The notes under the pieces were generated by a model, which was given only the letters and a program-made list of their open reading frames with translations, was not told the DNA's origin and made no database searches. From an uncultured Halomicronema sp. (lineage in GTDB: Bacteria > Cyanobacteriota > Cyanobacteriia > Phormidesmidales > Phormidesmidaceae), in contig CALCPB010000989.1 of assembly GCA_937897665.1 (NCBI GenBank), forward strand, positions 1 to 13,738: 13,738 bases of DNA, given 5' to 3'. Within the stretch, counting starts at the first letter, position 1. Every line of letters starts with the position of its first letter. The translations under genes and the position numbers were made by a program. Positions 1 through 6,911 of this stretch are shown in pieces.

Positions 1-1
1 G

Positions 2-1456
2 GTTGGCCTGGGTTTGGCAACGATTGATGTGCGCCTGATCACCCTGTCCCCAGAGTTGATTCTGTTAATCTTTCTGCCGCCTCTCTTATATGAAGCCGCC
101 TGGAATATTAAATGGTCTAATCTCAAAAACGACTGGCTGCCCATTAGCCTGTTTGCCATTATTGGCGTCATCATTAGCGGCGGCGGGTTGTTTTTAGGCT
201 TGCAGCAGTTTGCCGGGGCCTCTTTAGCCACGGCTTTGTTGGTGGGGGCAGGCTTATCAGCCACCGACCCCGTATCCGTGGTGGCGCTCTTTCGAGAGCT
301 GGGCGTCGATAAACGGCTCACTACCTTGATGGAAGGCGAAAGCCTGTTTAACGACGGGGTGGCCGTCGTCGCCTATAACCTGCTGCTTGGCATCGCATTA
401 GGACTAGAGCAGTTCGACATTCCCGTGACTGTGTCGCGCTTTTTGGTGTTTGTGGGCATTGGGCTCAGTATTGGGGGGCTGATTGGTTTCGGCATTTCTT
501 ACCTGACCCAGCGATTTGACTTGCCGCTTGTGGAGCAGTCACTCGCCTTAGTTTCAGCCTATGGTACTTATCTCGTCGCCGAACAACTGGGCGGGTCAGG
601 CGTGATTGCCGTCGTCACAACCGGCCTCATTTTGGGCAACTTTGGCTCTCGCATTGGCATGAGCCCCCGCACGCGGCTCTCCGTTTCAGAGTTTTGGGAC
701 TTCGTGGCTTTCTTTGTCAATTCCATCGTCTTCTTGCTAATTGGCGACCAGGTAATTTTCCAAGGTCTAATCGACAATTTACCGACCATTGTGATTGCGA
801 TTTTGGTGATGCTGTTAGCGCGCGCAGTCAGCATTTTTGGCCTCAGCCAAATCAGCAACTGGTGGGATGACTCCGACATCAACTGGCAAAATCAGATTGT
901 GCTGTGGTGGGGTGGCCTACGAGGATCGGTATCCGTCGCCTTAGCCCTAAGCGTGCCCGAGTCTCTGCCCGAGCGCGATGACATTATTGCGATTATTTTT
1001 GGTGTCATGCTCTTTACCCTGCTGGTACAAGGGCTGACGACTAAGCCAATTTTGCAGGCGCTCAAGCTGCTGGGTGATCAGCCGCTGCGGCAAGAGTTTT
1101 CGCAGACCATTGCCCGACGTGGTGCTCTCAGTCGCGTGTTAGACGAACTGCAGGATGTCAAACAGAAAAATCTGATCGATAGTGAGTACTGTGATTATCA
1201 AATTGCGTTAGTAGGAGGACAGCTGGAGGAAATTCAGGAAGAGATGCGGGTACAACAGCGCGATCATCCTGAGCTATCGGAGATCTTGATTGGCCGACTG
1301 AATGAAAACCTGGTGGCTATTGAAGCCGATACCTATGCGCAGTTCATTCGCGCTGGCTATTTGAAGGAAGAGATCACGCCGCTCTTAGAATCTTTGCTAG
1401 AGAAAACGGACGCCCAAGAAAGCAAAAAGAGTGAGGCCCCCGAATTGTTGTCATGA
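2..1456 (+). CDS. Na+/H+ antiporter, CPA1/NhaP family (5' end outside window)
   Basis: Membrane cation/proton antiporter of the CPA1 family, which exchanges Na+ (or K+) for H+ for pH and salt homeostasis. The frame is open from base 2, so the gene starts before the window; the TTG at 14 is internal. Roughly 40 N-terminal residues are probably missing, judged from the usual 520-530 residue length. About ten hydrophobic helices are visible. The family signature runs through GAGLSATDPVSVVALFRELG and continues to ESLFNDGVAVV, which holds the transport-site Asp pairs (ATDP and FND). A late helix has the GLRGSVSVALALS motif. The last ~110 residues are a charged, helical cytosolic tail (LDELQDVKQKN, EEIQEEM), typical of NhaP-type regulatory tails. 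It ends with TGA and is convergent with the marC-family gene. The family is clear; the transported ion is not decided by sequence. Confidence 0.93.
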   Translation, partial: VGLGLATIDVRLITLSPELILLIFLPPLLYEAAWNIKWSNLKNDWLPISLFAIIGVIISGGGLFLGLQQFAGASLATALLVGAGLSATDPVSVVALFRELGVDKRLTTLMEGESLFNDGVAVVAYNLLLGIALGLEQFDIPVTVSRFLVFVGIGLSIGGLIGFGISYLTQRFDLPLVEQSLALVSAYGTYLVAEQLGGSGVIAVVTTGLILGNFGSRIGMSPRTRLSVSEFWDFVAFFVNSIVFLLIGDQVIFQGLIDNLPTIVIAILVMLLARAVSIFGLSQISNWWDDSDINWQNQIVLWWGGLRGSVSVALALSVPESLPERDDIIAIIFGVMLFTLLVQGLTTKPILQALKLLGDQPLRQEFSQTIARRGALSRVLDELQDVKQKNLIDSEYCDYQIALVGGQLEEIQEEMRVQQRDHPELSEILIGRLNENLVAIEADTYAQFIRAGYLKEEITPLLESLLEKTDAQESKKSEAPELLS

Positions 1457-1542
1457 CCTGGGGTCAGAGTAAGCCTCGCCCTTGCGGTAGCACAATTGCC
1501 TCGCTCAGCCGGAACCTTGAAATCTGACAGACCGCATGTTGG

Positions 1543-1558
1543 CGGCTGCAGTCAGCCG
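1543..1558. other. Small stem-loop in the antiporter/marC intergenic region
   Basis: CGGCTG-CAGT-CAGCCG is a perfect 6-bp stem with a 4-nt loop, 87 bases after the antiporter stop. No T-run follows on either strand, so it is not a textbook intrinsic terminator. It may be a 3'-UTR structure or chance. Confidence 0.3.
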
Positions 1559-1635
1559 GTTGGATGATATTGCCAATCTCCTTGACTGAAGGAAAGGTCT
1601 CACAGGCGGCAAGGTTTCCCTAAGGTCAAAGCTCC

Positions 1636-1658
1636 AGCTCTCAATTGAGATGAGAGCT
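1636..1658. terminator. Inverted repeat between convergent genes, possible bidirectional terminator
   Basis: AGCTCTCA (1636-1643) and TGAGAGCT (1651-1658) form a perfect 8-bp stem around a 7-nt loop. The right arm overlaps the stop codon of the marC-family gene (TAG, 1657-1659, minus strand). It lies between two convergent genes, the right place for a shared terminator, but neither side has a U-tract. Role inferred from position. Confidence 0.4.
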
Positions 1659-2241
1659 AGTTCTGCAAATATTGCTCAACGCCATCCAGCATCATCTGTA
1701 CCGAAAGCACGATGAGCAACATTCCCATCAGCCGTTCCACCGCCACTGCACCACGCGGGCCTAGGCGCTGAAAAATCCAGGGAGAAGCACATAAAATCAG
1801 GCCGGCAATGCCCATTGCTAAGGTCAATGCCGCCCACCAGTTCAACAACAGATCGGGGTCAGAGCGAGCCAACACGAGCAGCGCCGCGATCGCTGTGGGA
1901 CCAGCAATTAATGGCATCGCTATGGGGACGATAAAGGGCTCTGAGTCTAGCGTAGACGGCAGAGCAGACCGAGATGGGAACACCATTCCTAGCGCAATCA
2001 AAAACAGAATGATGCCACCTGAAATCCTCAGGGTGTGAGACTCGACGCCAAAAAACGACAGTAACGGGTTGCCACCCAACAAAAACACCACCAAAATGCC
2101 ATAGGCAATCGAGGTTTCCCGCAGAATAATGCGCTGTCGTCGTTGCTTAGGCACCTCCGATAGCAGCGTATTGATGGTCACTAAGTTGCCAAAGGGATCC
2201 AAAATTAGTAGCAATACAATCGCAGCAGAAATAATCGTCAC
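1657..2241 (-). CDS. MarC family integral membrane protein (UPF0056)
   Basis: This 194-residue inner-membrane protein belongs to the MarC family. The family was named after the E. coli mar locus but has no proven role in antibiotic resistance, and its substrate is unknown. Six hydrophobic segments fill the protein. Family hallmarks are the N-terminal LLLILDPFGNLVTINTLL stretch (the DPxGN motif), the central RISGGIILFLIALGM helix, and PIAMPLIAGPTAIAALLVLA (the PLxAGPGA-like motif). The length matches the usual ~200 residues. The start is GTG at 2241 with only a weak purine-rich site upstream. It is transcribed alone, divergent from the gene starting near 2631. A bulged hairpin lies 36 bases upstream of its start. 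Confidence 0.9.
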   Translation of the reverse strand: MTIISAAIVLLLILDPFGNLVTINTLLSEVPKQRRQRIILRETSIAYGILVVFLLGGNPLLSFFGVESHTLRISGGIILFLIALGMVFPSRSALPSTLDSEPFIVPIAMPLIAGPTAIAALLVLARSDPDLLLNWWAALTLAMGIAGLILCASPWIFQRLGPRGAVAVERLMGMLLIVLSVQMMLDGVEQYLQN

Positions 2242-2627
2242 AGGACTCTCTCAGCTAAACCATCGTTAAGCATGATGCTTAGCAGTCACACTGTTTTGAC
2301 TGTAAGCGCTCGGGGGGCGGTAGCGGTAAAACAGGGAGATTACTAAAGGCGGACCTTTTTTGACCGAAGGGGAATGAAGCCAACGTTTCTAGCCTCTCTC
2401 GACAACAGTCATCGAGTCCAGGCCATGACCTTTAAGAAGTCCACTCAATTTAGGTGGGGGTAACCGGTAGAGGCAACATGCCGTGCTATGAATGGAGGCC
2501 AAAGCTGCAGCTAATACGGCTGTAAATCCGCTTTTAAGCCATTTGTTGGCCCCTGCAACTGTAATTTCAGTTGGACTAGCGATCGCCAATCACAGCATCA
2601 CCGAGAGTTAACAATTCGCGACAACGA
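2242..2627. other. 386-base divergent intergenic region
   Basis: The region lies between the divergent marC-family gene and the membrane protein at 2631, so it should hold both promoters. It contains the bulged hairpin at 2277-2307, a G6 run near 2311-2316, and one HIP1 octamer at 2579-2586. Open frames inside it have no recognisable protein character. I could not place a convincing -35/-10 pair. Confidence 0.6.
2277..2307. other. 11-bp stem-loop with one bulged base upstream of the marC-family gene
   Basis: GCTTA-g-CAGTCA pairs with TGACTG-TAAGC around the 8-nt loop CACTGTTT. This gives eleven base pairs with a single bulged G (2282). It begins 36 bases upstream of the marC-family GTG. It could be a leader-RNA structure or an operator dyad. 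No U-tract makes it a clear terminator. Confidence 0.45.
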
Positions 2628-2630
2628 GTG

Positions 2631-3521
2631 ATGAGCAAACAACGCATGCGCTATCAGTGGTACCAAGACGTGCCACGCCACGTTACCCGTCGCGAATATC
2701 AGCGGCTGCAGTGGCTCAACTTTTGTCGGCTGGGCCTGGGAGGGCTGGCGGTGGCGATGGCGATCGCCGCCATTATCGGCCTGCGTCTGATGTATGGTCT
2801 GCAACTTGTTAATATCGAGAGCCTTACATTTGTGGCAGAGCTTGCGTATATGGTAGTTGTTCTAGTGCAGGTAAAAATCGAGGGCTTCTTGGTTGCTGCT
2901 GAACCGTTGACGATGCCCGATGAGGCTTCGCAGTCGGTTATTCGCGGTCAGATCAAAATTATGGCCCGCGATGATGCTGAGTCATCAGACGCCGAGGATG
3001 CCCCCCAAACAGCGGTGCTGTATGAGTGGGCTGAGACGGCTGAGGTGGTTTTTCTATCCGATGGCGATCGCCGTTTGCCGCTGACGTTTGACCTCAGCGC
3101 ATTACCGCTGGTTGATGCCGTAGATACTCAAGCTCCCACCGTCGTCTACACAGACGAGTCCAGTAGAATTAGCAGTCCCGTCGCCGTTCAGTATGGTGAT
3201 GAAACACTGCCGTTGCCATTAGCAGATTGGGGGGAGGTCGATAGCGTATTTGTGGATTTTGACCGACAAATACTGCCCGAGGGGCAGTCGGTCGTAGTGG
3301 TCGCTGGACTCGAAACGACCCCCCAAGGCAATCAAATCCTCGCTCCACTGGGCTCTCGCCTGCAGGTGCAGCTCGGCACAGCAGACGAAATACGCATCAC
3401 GGGTCAACAAACCCGCCTGATGTTTGCCGTATTGTGCGTGCCATTCGGCATTGGAAGCTGGTTAGTAGGGCGATCGGTACAATCCCTGCGGCGAGAATTT
3501 GTTCACCGATCTAATCAATAA
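2631..3521 (+). CDS. Membrane protein with GIDE/BAM-like layout, function unknown
   Basis: A 296-residue protein, not firmly recognised. A cytosolic basic N-terminus is followed by one or two hydrophobic segments (about residues 34-56 and perhaps 66-82), a large soluble domain (about 90-260), and a C-terminal membrane helix (about 262-281, AVLCVPFGIGSWLVG). The soluble part has the order GQIKI, then TAVLYEW, then a polar beta-rich region, then RQILPEGQSVVVVAGL and GNQILAP. This resembles the BAM/GIDE domain of MUL1-type proteins (conserved YxxxxxE, ILPxGxxVxVxG, P) between two membrane anchors. That assignment is inference; no RING is present. The start could be the ATG at 2631 or the adjacent GTG at 2628; no strong ribosome site decides it. 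It is convergent with the KTSC gene, 31 bases away, and otherwise stands alone. Confidence 0.7.
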   Translation: MSKQRMRYQWYQDVPRHVTRREYQRLQWLNFCRLGLGGLAVAMAIAAIIGLRLMYGLQLVNIESLTFVAELAYMVVVLVQVKIEGFLVAAEPLTMPDEASQSVIRGQIKIMARDDAESSDAEDAPQTAVLYEWAETAEVVFLSDGDRRLPLTFDLSALPLVDAVDTQAPTVVYTDESSRISSPVAVQYGDETLPLPLADWGEVDSVFVDFDRQILPEGQSVVVVAGLETTPQGNQILAPLGSRLQVQLGTADEIRITGQQTRLMFAVLCVPFGIGSWLVGRSVQSLRREFVHRSNQ

Positions 3522-3552
3522 ATCAGACAGCTACGCCGTTACTATCCTCAAG

Positions 3553-3771
3553 CTATCGATTTTTCTTCAGTACATAGGGATAGCAGTCGATGACACAACT
3601 GTGCATGTAGCTGCCCTTGGAATCTGCAGCTAGCAGTTCTGCATAGGTTTCCGGAGGCACTTCTGAATATTGATAGGTTTTTCCCGAGTTGAAAATGACT
3701 ACAAGCATCTCATGCTCCTCGTCGTAACCAAATGCCTGAATCATGCTGGATTCGACAAATTGTAATTCCAT
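3553..3771 (-). CDS. KTSC domain protein
   Basis: A 72-residue protein that is essentially one KTSC domain, a small alpha/beta module of unknown function found alone or appended to tRNA-synthetase and phage proteins. Visible hallmarks are VESSMIQAFGYD near the N-terminus, VVIFNSGKTYQYSEVPPETY in the middle, and SKGSYMHSCVIDCYPY near the end. The frame is open further upstream to 3942. I chose the ATG at 3771 because the domain begins there, because GAGGTG lies 9 bases upstream, and because the longer start would overlap the permease gene by 44 bases and add 57 residues without domain character. It is the last gene of a minus-strand run, 127 bases after the permease stop. Molecular role unknown. 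Confidence 0.85.
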   Translation of the reverse strand: MELQFVESSMIQAFGYDEEHEMLVVIFNSGKTYQYSEVPPETYAELLAADSKGSYMHSCVIDCYPYVLKKNR

Positions 3772-3898
3772 ATAAACCAACACCTCATCAACGAAAATCT
3801 GGACAGAATTGTGGGTTGCCTGGCCGTCACGAGGCCAGTAGTGGGGCTCAGTTGGCTTGCGCTTTTTTATGCTGCTGGTTAATAGATCAAGGCGATCG

Positions 3899-4855
3899 CT
3901 ACTGCCAATTTTCGCGACGTAGCAAGGGATTGACGAGTTCATTCAACCCTTCACCAACCAGTGACAGACCCGTAACCATCAGCGTCAGCGCCATGCCGGG
4001 AAACAGCGCTGTCCACCAAATGCCTGTGGGCAAGGCATCCAATGCCTGGCGAATGTCAGCGCCCCATTCCGGGGTTTGTTCTGGTAGACCTAATCCCAAA
4101 AAGCCCAGCCCGCCCAAAATCAAAATGGCGTCGGCGGCGTTGAGCGTAAACAAGACCGGAATGCTCTGCACGACGTTCAAAAACAAATAGCGGCTCAACA
4201 CCACCCAGGTCGAAGCCCCCATTGCTTGGGCAGCTTCGATGAAGAGTTCTGTTTTGACGCTGACCGTATGATTGCGCACCACCCGGTAATACTGCGGAAT
4301 GTAGGCAATGCTAAGGGCGATCGCCGCATTGATCACCCCTCGCCCCACCACAAACGCCAGCGTCACCGATAAGAGCAGTCCCGGCAGCGTGTAAATCGTA
4401 TCCATAAAAAAGAGCAGCGCGCGATCGAGCTTGCCGCCCAAATAGCCACTCACCATGCCGATGGGCACGCCGATAAACACGCTCATCGCCGTCGCCAGCA
4501 GCACCACCTGCCACGCCGCGCGGCTCCCAAACAGTACCCGCGATAGCACGTCATAGCCTTGGCGCGTGGTGCCCAACCAGTGCGCCGCTGAGGGGGGCTG
4601 ATGCACCGGATTATGTAGCGCTGCCGTCGGATCTTGCAAAATGCCCCACGACTGCAACAGCGGAGCCAACAGCGCTATGAGCACAAATAGGCCAGTAATG
4701 ATCAGACCTGTGACCATAAAGATCACTGAAATATTGGCCCCCTGACCTTTGGGTTTCAGCAGACGCAGCCAGGCAAAGGGACGTTTGGCATTTGCAGAGG
4801 TCATGGGCATTTCAGTCAAATTGGCTTGCGCCCCATTATTGCAGACCTCACCCAC
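3899..4855 (-). CDS. ABC transporter permease, DppC/OppC type
   Basis: Inner-membrane permease subunit of a peptide/nickel-type ABC importer (DppC/OppC/NikC family). A first helix (about residues 43-65, IFMVTGLIITGLFVLIALLA) precedes an OppC-like periplasmic segment with HWLGTTRQGYDVLSRVLFGSR. Five further helices follow. The EAA loop that docks to the ATPase is EAAQAMGASTWVVLSRYLF, followed by NAADAILILGGLGFLGLGLP, a DppC hallmark. Length (318) is normal. The start is uncertain: GTG at 4855 has AGGGG 4 bases upstream, while ATG codons at 4810 and 4804 would give 303 or 301 residues. The partner permease, ATPases and binding protein are not adjacent, so it is an orphan subunit here. It follows the ProA-like gene by 55 bases. 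Substrate unknown; peptides or nickel are the family choices. Confidence 0.92.
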   Translation of the reverse strand: MGEVCNNGAQANLTEMPMTSANAKRPFAWLRLLKPKGQGANISVIFMVTGLIITGLFVLIALLAPLLQSWGILQDPTAALHNPVHQPPSAAHWLGTTRQGYDVLSRVLFGSRAAWQVVLLATAMSVFIGVPIGMVSGYLGGKLDRALLFFMDTIYTLPGLLLSVTLAFVVGRGVINAAIALSIAYIPQYYRVVRNHTVSVKTELFIEAAQAMGASTWVVLSRYLFLNVVQSIPVLFTLNAADAILILGGLGFLGLGLPEQTPEWGADIRQALDALPTGIWWTALFPGMALTLMVTGLSLVGEGLNELVNPLLRRENWQ

Positions 4856-4910
4856 TCGCCCCTAAAAAGAGATGCCCCACCCGCCCGCGGCGTCAGGTGA
4901 ATCAGCAGAA

Positions 4911-6161
4911 TTAATACTCTAGCCCCTGCACAACAGCTTTATGAGTGAGCAGTGTGTCTAAAGTGATGCGACCGCCCTTGAGTCCCCGCTGAGCCGACAT
5001 CCCTAAGGCGATTTCACTGACCTGAGTGCTGTTCCGCTGAAACCGAGGAGACGCATTCACATACACTGAGGCGCTGCGCACCTGACTCGCAAACTGCACG
5101 CTTTCAGTATAGGAATGAGTCGCGATGCCATCAGCATGACCGTTGCTGTAGCAGTTAATCAGCGCGATCGCGGTGACCAAATCAGGCACCCGCGCCACCA
5201 TCACGGAGTGATCGAGTTGGGCCTCATGCCAATGCTCCTCTTCTTCTGGGTTGGTGAAGGGCGACATGGATGGTGGCGGCACGATTTTTACCGTCAACTG
5301 CTGCGCTTTGAGTAGCTGGCTCAGCACCTGGATGTCACTGTCAGACACCTTGTCATCGACCAAGATCTTTTCGATGCCGTTGACCGGTTCAGGATTGCCG
5401 CAATGACTGTCGATCACCATGCTGGCGACCCGCTCAGTCGGTACCGCGTGGGACCAGTACAAATAGCAGTTGGCGATCGCCGTCGATAGACTCGGTGAAT
5501 TGGCTTCTCGCATCACCTGCTCCACCAAACTGGTGCGTCCATAGGGAATCAGCAAATCTAGTTCGGTCGTTTGCATTAACCACCGCCGCGCCGCCTCGCC
5601 CTCACTGGGCGAAATGGCCAGGACGACTTGTGCGGGCAGGTCAGCCTGAGTCAGCGCTGTCTGATACACCCTAGCGATCGCCTGATTTGTTTGTCTTGCC
5701 TCTTGGCCATCCTAGAGCCTGCGGCCATTCCCGGCGCGCAAACACAGGCCCGCCACCACGATCGCCAGTTCTGGAAACGCTTCATACACAAAGGCGACAA
5801 TCCCCAACGGTTCGCCCAACAGGTAGGAATGAGTCGTCGGTGCGATCGCCAGCTGGGAATCATAGGTAAAGCTGGTCACCGCATCCAGATTTGCCAAGCG
5901 TTCCACAATGGTAATGGCCGTGTTGAGGCGTTCGGGCGTCAGCTTTAACCATTCCACCACGGTCTCTGGCACCGCCATTTCGAGGCTGGCTTCGAGATCT
6001 AAGGTGTTGGCCTCTAAAATCGTATCGGTAGCTGCTCGCAGCGCCTTCGCTAACCGATGGAGGGCCTGGGTCGTATGCTCAACTTTGGCTAACGCTTTGG
6101 CCGCTTGACGAACTTGTTGGATCAACGCCGAAAGCTCGGCCAAAGACTGAACAGAAGTCAT
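4911..6161 (-). pseudogene. Glutamate-5-semialdehyde dehydrogenase (ProA)-like gene with in-frame TAG; catalytic Cys absent
   Basis: The frame runs from ATG 6161 to TAA 4911, about 416 residues, the usual ProA length. It is interrupted by one in-frame TAG at 5712-5714 (codon 150). ProA reduces gamma-glutamyl phosphate with NADPH in proline synthesis. Similarity runs through both halves: LGEPLGIVAFVYEAFPE and LCLRAGNG before the stop, EARQTNQAI directly after it, then HADGIATHSY and SVYVNASPRF. At the stop, the usual GNGVILKGGKEA reads GNGRRL*DGQEA, so TAG replaces Lys without a frameshift. The catalytic Cys (in CNAIE) is Val260 here (VNGIE; codon GTC 5384-5382), and the late RGPMGLE motif reads KGGRITL. 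This is therefore a divergent paralogue, not the housekeeping enzyme. It sits 30 bases after the zinc-ribbon gene. Reinitiation at GTG 5669 (252 residues) is possible but has no clear ribosome site. Confidence 0.85.
5712..5714 (-). other. Premature TAG in the ProA-like gene
   Basis: Read on the minus strand this is codon 150. The upstream (6161) and downstream (5669) segments are in the same frame (492 bases apart, divisible by 3), so this is a nonsense change, not an indel. The codons beside it are also unusual: Arg-Arg where the family has hydrophobic residues, and Asp where it has Gly. Confidence 0.9.
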
Positions 6162-6191
6162 TGCATCATCCAGAAAACAAATACGGCAAGG

Positions 6192-6599
6192 CTAGCGCCG
6201 ACAAGACAGCCAGAAGACGACTAAAAATAACAGCGCCACCGCCGCGACCGTCAGCAACCGCAAAAACATGCCCAGGCTGCTAGGCGGTTGCAAAATTGCC
6301 AGCAACAGCACAAACATGCCAACGCCAAACAACATGGTGGCCAAGGGTAGATAGTGATTGCTCAAAACTGAATGATCGAGCCGCCACTGCTGCCCCGTCC
6401 AATACCAAACGCGCTTGTAAGGATAATGGGTCGAAAGCTGCTCTAACAGGTAGCCTTCTTCCTGCACGACAAAAATTTGCTGACAGCGGTTACACCCAAA
6501 AGCCTCCGTCAGCGCAATGGGAACTAAGGTGCCATTACGACGGCAAGGGCAGGGATACTCTGCTTGTAAGTCCAGCTTTTGAGCTTTTCTAGAGCGCAC
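6192..6599 (-). CDS. Zinc-ribbon protein with two C-terminal membrane helices, conserved cyanobacterial hypothetical
   Basis: A 135-residue protein of unknown function, of a kind I associate with cyanobacterial genomes. The N-terminal third is a zinc ribbon built from CPC (Cys17, Cys19) and CNRC (Cys36, Cys39), followed by IFVVQEEGYLLEQLSTHYPY and a Trp-rich stretch. Two hydrophobic helices follow (about residues 84-103 and 112-131), and it ends in SCRR, so the ribbon probably faces the cytosol. I chose GTG at 6599 because AGGATGG sits a few bases upstream and the family-like KLDLQAEYPCPC follows soon after. A TTG at 6626 would add nine residues. It is the first gene of the minus-strand run leading into the ProA-like gene, 30 bases away. 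It might be a membrane-anchored regulator or assembly factor; nothing in the sequence decides this. Confidence 0.75.
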   Translation of the reverse strand: MRSRKAQKLDLQAEYPCPCRRNGTLVPIALTEAFGCNRCQQIFVVQEEGYLLEQLSTHYPYKRVWYWTGQQWRLDHSVLSNHYLPLATMLFGVGMFVLLLAILQPPSSLGMFLRLLTVAAVALLFLVVFWLSCRR

Positions 6600-6911
6600 C
6601 GATCGCCATCCTAGGGGACATCTCAAGCCGCGAGGCTGACCTCTCTGAGGTTGCTCACACCATAACTAACCCAATTTGAGAAGGCAATATCATTATTACG
6701 CGACGGGACATCGATGGGTGGGTAGCTTTCTGCAAGGTTTTATAGCATTAGGGTTTACCGCATTCAATGCTCCCGCGGCTGGATCTTTCAGTACATTCTT
6801 GGCATGACGCCTGTTGATGGGGCACCCCGTCAAATCACGTCAGCCGCAACTGGAGCGATGGGAGTCTAGACGTAGGGGCATGTTCGGGAATTGGGAGCAA
6901 TGATCGCCCGA
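6600..6911. other. 312-base intergenic region
   Basis: No gene is visible. It should hold the 3' end signals of the large minus-strand gene and the promoter of the zinc-ribbon gene run. The only structure seen is AGCATT (6744-6749) with AATGCT (6766-6771) around a 16-nt loop, which is weak. Confidence 0.6.

Noticed and set aside
568..882. Open frame antisense to the antiporter gene
   Set aside because: It is the reverse of a strongly conserved membrane protein and has no family character.
2311..2316. G6 run upstream of the marC-family gene as a CsoR/RcnR operator
   Set aside because: It lacks the flanking TAC/GTA inverted triplets.
2389..2589. 66-residue open frame upstream of the GIDE-like gene
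   Set aside because: No recognisable motif and no ribosome site; it lies in a probable promoter region.
3772..3942. 57-residue N-terminal extension of the KTSC protein
   Set aside because: It overlaps the permease 3' end, has no domain character, and a better start with GAGGTG lies at 3771.
5651..5863. Frameshift explanation for the ProA-like gene using an overlapping frame
   Set aside because: The alternative frames around 5700-5720 do not restore the GNGVILKGGKEA motif, and both gene halves are already in one frame.
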